From positions 13,877,287-13,941,286 of the forward strand of contig OX638368.1 in assembly GCA_951812925.1 (NCBI GenBank): a stretch of 64,000 nt of DNA, in the 5' to 3' direction. Made by a program: the position numbers and the translations under genes. This stretch comes from Calliopum simillimum. Lineage: Eukaryota; Arthropoda; Insecta; Diptera; Lauxaniidae. The first letter of the stretch is position 1. Every line of letters begins with the position of its first letter. Below, piece after piece: positions 56,407-64,000 of the stretch. The notes below the pieces were generated by a model that saw only the letters and a program-made list of their open reading frames with translations, was not told where the DNA came from and made no database searches.

Positions 56407-56545
56407 GGCCAGACAGACAGGCTGTGTAAGTATATCGACACAATAGGTGATGCTGATCAAGAATATATACCCTTTTCAATGCTTGCATCGCATTTTCTGC
56501 ATTATAAACGGAAAAACAAAGTGAATTATATTATATACTTAGTGG
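56407..56545 (-). mobile_element. DINE-1-like 5' fragment, inverted
   Basis: 'GGCCAGACAGACAGGCTG', 'TATATCGACACAATAGGTGA', 'TGCTGATCAAGAATATATAC' and 'ACGGAAAAACAAAGTGAAT' are the complement of the conserved first block of the repeat at 23475. Core repeats are missing. Confidence 0.6.
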
Positions 56546-58967
56546 GTGTTTGAATATAAATTATTGGTTGGAATGTAAATTAAGGTGTTGTAATATAAAC
56601 TTGTGTTTTTGCATGAAAATTTTTCTTTTGGGTTTTTTGTTTAAGATGAAAATTACCACTTTGTACTAAAGACTTAAGATCACAATATTTTGGTCCAAAA
56701 GAATCAAATAACTCATTGCTGGAACAAACTGACTTACATTTTTTTTCACTTAAATAGCGACGATATATTCTACTAACAATCTTTATCTCTTCTTGGACTA
56801 TCTGTATATCACACAATACATCCATCTTACACATTGGCTAACAACCGTCTTTAATTTTCTCCAAAATAGACAATAGGACTTTCAGTTAAAAACAAAAATG
56901 ATATTAAAGTAAAGTTTTGAGGCCTAACCGCAATTGCTGTATACATCTGAAAATCAATATTTATTTGGCAGCATTTTAACATACGAGTAAAGTTATCTCA
57001 GTTAACGGATATGTGATATTCAGCATATGTGACCTTCCATTACAAAAGATGCCTTATCTTCATTCACAAATTAAGCAGTACAGCTTAAAATAAAAGAAAG
57101 GGTACATTTTACTGGTTTTCAGTTAATAGTGGAATTCAATGCTCAGACAAGTACTGGACATTTTACAACTGATTTGAGGTCAATCATCAAACTACAGATA
57201 CCAATAAAAGCGGTCCTATCAAAACTTTACTCTGAAAAAATTGTTAACTAACAAACCTTGAACTTTGATATCTACTTACAAACTTAAATTTTTCATTTTA
57301 CGATTTCAAAATGCCATAACTCTGTCAATTTTGGGAACTTTCCAGTGACTGAGGTAACATTTTTTTCAAAGTATTATGTGTTTTTAAGAAATATAAACAA
57401 GCAGTTTCTATTTTGTGTAGATAAAGTACCTTTTCCACTGGACGGTCACATATATCCTTGCCAGCACTCAGTTCAAAACAGAAAATGACAAATCTGCAAC
57501 GGGTGTAAACTACTATTGGTATAGTAAATGTGTTTGTATATCCTTTTTTTGTTTTTGCCTTTTTCGCACATATCTCCATGCCAACTATACTCTTATGCAG
57601 CATTTGCTGCCAACTGTTGCCGCCACAATGTCGCTGCAGCAGTCTGGTGACTGCACCCTAAGTCCAAACTCAAAATTAAAATTTATTGAAAAACTTGAAT
57701 AAATCGATTATTGGTACTGAATCTTATCTATGCCCCAAAAAAAAAAAAAAATTGGTTTTCTCAGAATTAAAAAAAAAAAAAATTATGCAGTTATTGTTAA
57801 GGGTACTTCTAACTTTTGAATCGGTTTCGGGATGAATCTAAATTTTGATCCGGTTAATATATATGCTACATGGTCAAAATTTTTCAGAAACATAATGGCA
57901 TCAGATAAAAATTCAACAAATAAAGTATGTTTGATGAACTTTTTCTATATTTATTAAACCTAAAAGAGCTCTTCCAGAAAACGTTAGAATGAAATCAAAT
58001 AAGTGAAATTTTAGTTATTTAATGATCATAACAACAATAGCTTTATTCCTAAAAATGCATCTGTTTGCATGAAATAGCAAAAATAGCATTAGCTGAAAAC
58101 GAAAGTTGCAGCTGTAACATTTCGAAATATTTCAAAACTCTATGTGTACGTTATATTTTTGGAAAATACCAAAACAACACGCATACATCTATTTTTCAGC
58201 TTTTATTTTTTGTATCCCTATTTTCCACAATTTCTAAATCACAAAAAATATTGAATTTTTATCAGTATGACATCCTGATAATTATCATGACATACTCAAT
58301 GGCTGGCAATGCTGTCGGTAATTATATGTGTGACCTCTCGTGCTATAGGTACTTATTTGCTTGCTTCGTCCTCTAAAAAAAAAGTACAAAAGAATTTAAT
58401 GGATTACTTACTCTAAAATAAATTCAATTGTTTTTAAAAAATGGATCTTTTTATAATTTTTCTAGTATACACAAACCTCTACAATGTTCTACTTAGCAAT
58501 TACTTGTGTCATTCGCTTTATCCTGAACACTTAAAATTAACGCTGTAGTAAGCACGAACCTTCTCATTGTTTCTTTAAGTCACTTTTATGTATTTCTGTA
58601 CTATTGAATATGTGTTCCTTAGTGTTAGTGCATACTTTTAGGGTGATCTTGCTACCTCATGCTAATTTCTTCATAAGTCAGACCATAAGTGAAAATGATT
58701 AAAAGTATAATATCCTCGATATGTAAAAAGCTTGAGTTTATTGTATAGAAAAAAGACATAATTTAGTATTGGAAATGATTCTCCCAAATTTTGATCGATC
58801 ACCAATAAACTGTCGGTCAGCCAAGCGAACGGTAAAACAAGCGGCTGATGTATGGTCTCAAACATGTCATAATTTCGATGGTGATCAAATTAATTTCTAA
58901 AGGCTGAAAATTGTTATTCAGATTGTATAATGCATATAAAAAACAATTTTGTCGGTCAGTCAGTTTA
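56546..58967. other. Unassigned AT-rich DNA
   Basis: No gene is supported. Frames of 84-103 codons (56580-56834 minus, 57325-57603 minus, 58065-58376 plus) show no recognised domain. Paired A-runs lie at about 57735-57782. Confidence 0.45.
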
Positions 58968-59104
58968 ACGTTAGAACAAGGCCGGTCAGCAGCCCCGCGG
59001 GAGGCAAAACGCTTTTTTTACTCAAGAGAGAGGCATCTTACGAAAAAAGTGCACATGACATAAAATGCTTAGAATTATCCAAGGAACAAGTGTGAATTTT
59101 TTTG
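58968..59104. mobile_element. H3 hairpin copy D, left arm remnant
   Basis: 'GCAGCCCCGCGGGAGGCAAA ACGC', 'ACTCAAGAGAGAGGCATCTT', 'ATGCTTAGAATTATCCAAGG' and 'AACAAGTGTGAATTTTTTT' match the inner part of the H3 arm. The sequence then breaks off into LINE coding sequence. The right arm resumes at 62593. Confidence 0.85.
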
Positions 59105-59108
59105 GAGA

Positions 59109-59279
59109 GACATCGGTTTAGATGGTGAGTCTTCAATTTATATACATGAAAGCCTGACAAAAGCGAATCTCGACCTTATGTTCTATGCAACCAAACTTAA
59201 GCGCAACAGAAGTCTCGTCAATGCTTTCTCATTTCGTGGAAAAGTTTTTGTGCGAAAAAAAAAAGGCGAAGAGGCCTAA
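59109..59279 (+). pseudogene. LINE ORF1 C-terminal fragment
   Basis: The frame reads DIGLDGESSIYIHESLTKAN, then LDLMFYATKLKRNRSLVNAF and GKVFVRKKKGEEA before TAA at 59277. The pattern 'IY..E.LT..N..L...A..L......V...GK.FVRK' is that of the FP-like C-terminal domain at the end of ORF1 in many CR1/L2-type elements. Only the last ~56 codons remain because of 5' truncation. ORF1 proteins bind the element RNA as part of its ribonucleoprotein. Confidence 0.75.
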
Positions 59280-59540
59280 TAAGCAATGTATTGATGACAT
59301 CGTCAGTAGCACACAAAAAGAAAAAAGTAAATAGAAATATGTGTGTTTTTTATTCAATCTACAAGTTTTATATTATTTTTACACACCAGATTTGTATTTT
59401 ATTTTATTTTTGCTTTAATTATTGTTTCTTTATTTTATTCATATGTTTACTTTTGAATCTTTTTTTTGAATATCAAATCTCACATTTTAATATGTCCGCT
59501 GTAAACTGCCAATTTATGAGTGCAACGCTTTTAACAATAG

Positions 59541-62372
59541 ATGATTGATCTTCAAACGAGTTTCAATGCTGACAACGACAATTTAAAGATGGTTCTACTT
59601 TTAGTGAGTGAAAATCATGCTGGTTTTCAACTCTGCTATTTTAATGCTCGCAGTTTAAATACCCCGAAACTAGACTATATTAATTGCATTTTTGAAAAAC
59701 TTAACATTGATGTTGTATGTGTCGTAGAGACCTGGTTTAAGGAAGAAATTGTTAATGATCAATATACTCTATATGATTACTTTTTGACTAGGAATGATAG
59801 GAAAACAGGTGCAAAAGGTGGTGGAGTTGCTATTTATGCTAAAAAAGAATTGCAACAAAAAGTTATATTTAAATCAGATATATCAGATCCTGTAGAGTAT
59901 TTGATAATTGAATTTACAGATCGATCTCAAAAATGCCTCATTGCGTGCGTCTATAATCCATCCAAACATAACAACCTGGCGAACCTTTTTAACAAATTAT
60001 TAGAACTCAGTCCTTGCTATGAACACATAATACTTTGTGGTGATATGAATATTGATTTGTTGGAAAATGATGCCCGCTGTGACAATTTGCTTAATCAAAT
60101 GGCTGGTATAGGTATGACAATAAAAAACAATCAACCAACAAGGTTCAGTCCTAATGCGAAACCAAGCTTACTTGATCTGGTATGCGTAGTAGATCTAAAT
60201 AATGTTAATCGTCAAGAACAATTTTCACTGCCTGGAGTTTCCGACCATGACATGCTTTTTATTTCTTACAACATTGATTTAAATAAGACTGATGTAGAAA
60301 CGTTTATTAGTTTTAGAGATTTTAGGTGCATAAACAATGAAAATTTGATACAAGAAGCTTATTCATGACCATGGCAAGATTGTTGGTTTTACTCAGATGT
60401 TAATGAAAAAGTTAAACATTTTTCGACCTTATTAAACCATCTTTTTGAAAAATATGTGCCATTACGGCGAGTGAAGGTAAAAAAATGCTCTCAGCCTTGG
60501 TTTAATGGAGAAATTCTTCAGGCAATTCGAACTCGAAGAAAACTATATAATAGATGGAGGCGCAAGCCTACTGACGACAACTGGGAAAACTTTCGCAGAT
60601 CAAGAAATCATGCGGCAGTTTTAACTTTGTATGCAAAGAAGGCATTTTTCAACTCAAAACTTAATACAAATTTACCGCCTAATAAGTTATGGAGTAACCT
60701 TAGATCTATAGGTATTGCCAATAAGGGTAAAAGTGAGTGCAATCTTGATCCAGATGAATTGAATGAATTTTTTCTTAAGTCAAACAGTGAGCCACACAGC
60801 CATTTGTTTGAAACTAATCAGAATTTGGTGCGGCACTTCGATCAAAAGTTCAATTTTGATATAGCCTCTGAAGAAGATATTGTAAAATGCATTTATTCCA
60901 TCAAATCAAATGCTGTCGGAGAAGACAAAATAAGCTTAAAGTTTGTTAAACTAGTACTACCATGCGTTATCGGTATTATTACTCATATTATAAACTTCTC
61001 ACTGACTGTTAGAATTTTTCCTGAAAAATGGAAAATTGCAAACGTTACTCCAATAGCGAAAAACACACTTTGTACTAAGCCTCAAGATTTTAGGCCGATA
61101 AGTATTTTACCTGCCTTATCGAAGGTTTTTGAAAAGTTCTTGTCAATCCAAATCGTTAAGCACATCAATCAAAATAACCTTTTGAGTGAAAACCAATCAG
61201 GTTACAGAGAACAACATAGTTGTGCAACGGCAATTCTTAAAGTCATGGATGACATTCGTCCGCGGTATGATAAAGGAGACTTGACCATTTTGGTTTTGCT
61301 TGACTTTTCCAAGGCTTTCGATACCCTCAATCATAATGTTCTGCTGCAAAAATTGGAAAATTACTTTGGTTTCGATAAACATGCGATAGAACTTATGAGG
61401 AGCTATTTAACCAATAGGTATCAGCGAGTTTTTTCTAAAAATAACTTTTCAAACTTGAAAAGCATATTATCCGGGGTTCCTCAGGGATCTATTCTTGGGC
61501 CAATACTCTTTAGCATATTTATAAATGACATAGTTCAGTGTTGTAAATATGTCTCAATACACCTTTATGCAGACGATGCGCAAGTTTATTTGTCGAGGCC
61601 GATCGGTTTGTCGGAGGACCTTGTATATAGAATAAATGAAGATCTAGGTAGAATTCATTCGTGGGCAGAGGAGAATAATCTAAAATTGAACACATCCAAA
61701 ACACAAGCTTTAGCGATTTCACATTCAATATTTGACATAATGTCGTTACCACCTGTATCCTTAGGTGGTGTATCGGTAGGATTTGAAAATTACGTAACAA
61801 GTTTGGGTTTTAAATTGAACTCTAACTTAAATTGTAGAGATCATATCAATCATATTATCAACAAAATATATGCTGTGATCAGGAAGTTATGGTTCTCATC
61901 AGCATTTATCACAGAAGAAGTTAAGTTAAAGTTGATTAAGTCATTCCTTATACCAATTATTTCATATAGTGGACTAGTCTATGGAAATTTGGATGCAGCA
62001 TCAAAGCAAAAATTGCAAAAGGCTATAAATAACGCTGCAAGATACGTTTTTTTGAAAAGAAAATTTGATCATATCTCTAAATATGCAATACAAATTCTAG
62101 GTTGTGATATAACAAAATATTACAACATCCAAAATCTTGTGTTTCTTCACAAGCTGATCAATACCCGTTGTCCTTATTATTTATATACCAAAATACAATT
62201 TTCACAATCTGCTAGAACGTGCTATATCAATGTACCTGAATTTAAGTTTTCATCGACGTCTAGAATGTTCTTTGTTAGTGTTGTCAAGCTCTGGAACGCA
62301 TTACCAAATAGTATTAAAGCTCATCGAAATTTTAAGCACTTTAAATTGGCAGTAGTAGGTTTTTTTTTGTAG
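59541..62372 (+). pseudogene. LINE ORF2: endonuclease-reverse transcriptase with one in-frame stop
   Basis: The first ATG after an in-frame TAG (59538) is at 59541. Residues 1-275 form an APE-type endonuclease: YFNARSLN, VCVVETWF, GGGVAIY, LCGDMNID (Asp, Asn) and GVSDHDMLF (SDH) keep the catalytic residues. TGA at 60366-60368 then interrupts the frame, which continues without shift as PWQDCWFYSD and runs to the stop at 62370. The second part holds the reverse transcriptase: FRPISILPALSKVFEKFL, VLLDFSKAFDTLNH (about 61288-61330), GVPQGSILGPILFSIFINDI and LYADDAQVY (YADD at 61566-61577). The C-terminal part ends WNALPNSIKAHRNFKHFKL. Combined length about 943 codons, the usual size. It nicks DNA and copies the element RNA at the nick. 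As it stands the TGA should yield only the endonuclease part; readthrough is possible but unsupported. Confidence 0.92.
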
Positions 62373-62561
62373 TTAGATTATATTTTAAGTTATTTATTTT
62401 AGTATTTCAAATTATAAGACATTACTTTAAACTGTATCAATTTAATGAAATCTGCATTTTATATATATTTTACGTAAGCTAACTAAATTTAATATCATAT
62501 GATCTACTGCATAGACTAAGTCTCATTGTACAACCATTTAGTGATTAATAAACATAAACAT

Positions 62562-62592
<31 letters not shown>

Positions 62593-62735
62593 TTTATTAC
62601 AAATGACGTTAAAAATTTTTCAAAAAAAAAAAATTCAAAAAAAATTTACTCGTATTCCTTGAACGATTCTAAGCATTTTGTACCAAGTAAAATTTTTTCG
62701 TAAGATATCTCCCTCTTGAGTAAAAAAGGCGTTTA
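62593..62735. mobile_element. H3 hairpin copy D, right arm remnant
   Basis: TTTATTACAAATGACGTTAA (compare TTTATTAAAAATGACGTTAA in copy A), then 'GAACGATTCTAAGCATTTTG', 'CTCCCTCTTGAGTAAAAA' continue the H3 loop and right arm after the LINE poly-A. The outer arm is missing. Confidence 0.85.
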
Positions 62736-62959
62736 GATTTGTAGCAAGTGAAATATTTTTCGTAGTGTTTGCTGTAAATAGATAAATGTTTTCTTTAAAT
62801 AAAAGTATTTTTTTTAAATATTCGGTAACACGCCACATGTACTTTCTAAATAATACTTTTCTGGGTGTATCTATACATACGTAGTAAATAATTGAATTCC
62901 CTTTCAATTTTTCTGGGAAATTTTCGTGAAACGGTTTAACTCAAGTACCCTAATGTTTT

Positions 62960-63245
62960 AAGGGGTATAATTTTGTTCACTCAATTGACAAAAAATAAAT
63001 TTCCTTCAAATGTAGAATACTGAATAATAAAAAGGACCATTCTTCGTGAAATAAATAATTGAACTTCTCCTCATGATTTTTTATTCCTCAGTTCAGTTGG
63101 GAAGTTCCAATGTAACGTTTTAACTGAACCAGCATAATATTTGCAGGGGTAGTATATTTATTCTATCGACCAAAAATAAATTTCCCTCAAATTGGAATAC
63201 TGAATTGGAAAAAGTGTCATTCCCCTCAAGTAAAATATATAATAA
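62960..63245. repeat. ~185 bp diverged tandem duplication
   Basis: 'GACAAAAAATAAATTTCCTT', 'GAATACTGAATAATAAAAAG' and 'TCATTCTTCGTG'-like text near 62985-63060 recurs near 63170-63240 ('ACCAAAAATAAATTTCCCTC', 'GGAATACTGAATTGGAAAAA'). Confidence 0.65.
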
Positions 63246-64000
63246 AAAAACTAAATCAGCTGTTGTGAATTGTCTCTAAATATGTGAACATTTACACAAT
63301 ACGCCCTCGCTTTCTCTCAAATATTGCAATTTTTCTCATAACAAGCTTTTTATTAGAAAACTTTGACAAATAATTTATTCAAGAACATAATGCTCTTGCT
63401 TTTACAATTCCAGGGTAACAAAATTGAATTTCTGAAGTAAAAATCCCTTGGAAATTTTGTAAATTTTTACCTGTTTATGAAAACTGTGCCATATTGCAAC
63501 GCACAAGGAGCCAAGTTGAGCAAAATTTTAACTCTTTTTCCTTTTCTCTTTTCTTATGTCTCCAAATTACTGGCTCTAGCTAATGCTAAGGAATCCATGG
63601 CATACGAATGTAACAAACGCATTGATGAAACAAAGACTTGAGGAACATAAAAACTTATTTATACGTACACCCAATGTAGCTTTTTTCAACCCTCGCAGCA
63701 GTATTTCCCGTGCAATCGTCGTGTAAGGACGCAACGCCAAAACGTAGCTCGAAAAATAGTCGTAAAATAAGGAAGAAAAATAAGAAAGAAAAGTGAACAA
63801 AATTTAAAGAAATATAGTGGGATTTACGCAACTCACAAAACTTGAAAACAAAAATTCTAAGTTATTGCCCTAAAAGTATGCAATAAAAAATAAGTGAATT
63901 AAAAATAACAAAATTTAAACAAAAACGCTGTGCAAAATTCACAAGAAAACGGAAAAAAAGTAATTATTTAAAAAATTTCCCAAAACAATTTAATTTTTCA
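63246..64000. other. Unassigned AT-rich DNA
   Basis: No gene, repeat or RNA supported up to the window end. Confidence 0.5.

Larger units (their letters stand above)
59105..62592 (+). mobile_element. CR1/Jockey-group non-LTR retrotransposon, 5'-truncated, ~3.5 kb
   Basis: The element contains the C-terminal end of ORF1, a 261 bp spacer, ORF2 (endonuclease and reverse transcriptase, broken by a single TGA), a 3' UTR of about 200 bp with AATAAA at 62547, and a tail of (ATAAAC)n followed by about 25 A. The 5' end is truncated within ORF1. It sits in the loop of H3 copy D. Target duplication could not be defined because the site is A/T homopolymer. The ORF1 type and the WNALPNSIK-like C-terminus point to the CR1/L2 side of the Jockey superfamily; the exact clade needs a tree. 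Confidence 0.9.

Noticed and set aside
59291..59548. 85-codon frame between LINE ORF1 and ORF2
   Set aside because: Phe/Ile/Tyr-rich spacer translation without family motif; LINE elements of this group have only two frames.
1..64000. tRNA, rRNA and known small-RNA genes
   Set aside because: I looked for B-box-like GGTTCRAANCC and rRNA-like blocks and saw none that form a credible gene; a covariance-model scan would be decisive.

Overview
This 64 kb window looks like repeat-dense, strongly AT-rich, non-genic DNA from an insect, most likely a fly (Diptera). The reasons are: several Tc1/mariner-type relics; a repeat resembling Drosophila DINE-1/INE-1 (start with TATACCCT, a block around 'TATTCTTGATCAGC', tandem cores containing GGGCGTGGC); a decayed ubiquitin-RpL40 copy with fly-like coding sequence; and non-LTR retrotransposons. 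The species cannot be told from the sequence. I found no convincing intact host gene, no rRNA, tRNA or CRISPR. The window is best read as an intergenic or intronic repeat graveyard with some young insertions. One 200-base run of N (16701-16900) is an assembly gap.

Layout. 1-8.6 kb: a small TA-flanked MITE, two decayed mariner transposases and a 260 bp palindrome. 8.6-9.9 kb: a nearly perfect 1.28 kb hairpin element (family H3, TIR GGGCTGTTCA, TA target). 11-12.4 kb: an internally deleted mariner inserted into a fragment of another long inverted repeat. 15.9-16.0 kb: a 5'-truncated RTE-like LINE tail with a 14 bp target duplication. 20-26 kb: a DINE-like repeat, a piggyBac-like element without recognisable transposase, and a 2.7 kb TA-flanked composite that contains another DINE-like copy and an inverted repeat. 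26.7-27.4 kb: truncated H3. 27.9-34.2 kb: a 425 bp satellite, a large inverted-repeat element with a piggyBac derivative in one arm, and a smaller TIR element. 36-40.3 kb: minisatellite, a DD37E Tc1/mariner element inside a tandem array, and a third piggyBac element with transposase remains. 42-44 kb: GCATGC minisatellites. 45.2-46.5 kb: a second full H3. 50.5-53.1 kb: nested inverted-repeat elements carrying the RpL40 pseudogene. 53.2-54.9 kb: a 1.74 kb TA-flanked inverted repeat. 55.6-56.2 kb: the largest RTE-like fragment. 59.1-62.6 kb: a nearly intact 5'-truncated CR1/Jockey-group LINE inserted in the loop of an old H3 hairpin.

The most protein-like content is the LINE (C-terminus of ORF1, an endonuclease with its key residues, a reverse transcriptase with YADD, and one in-frame TGA between the two ORF2 domains). 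Everything else is non-autonomous or broken.

The most unusual signals are: an 18-base word (about ACATGRCGTATGAGTRAC) present five times in both orientations within 4.8-19.2 kb without shared flanks; a crowd of unrelated-looking long hairpin elements that all end at TA and partly share the word ATATCTCGSTAACG; RTE tail insertions as short as 16 bp with clean target duplications; and three piggyBac-like elements that each carry their own subterminal palindromes.
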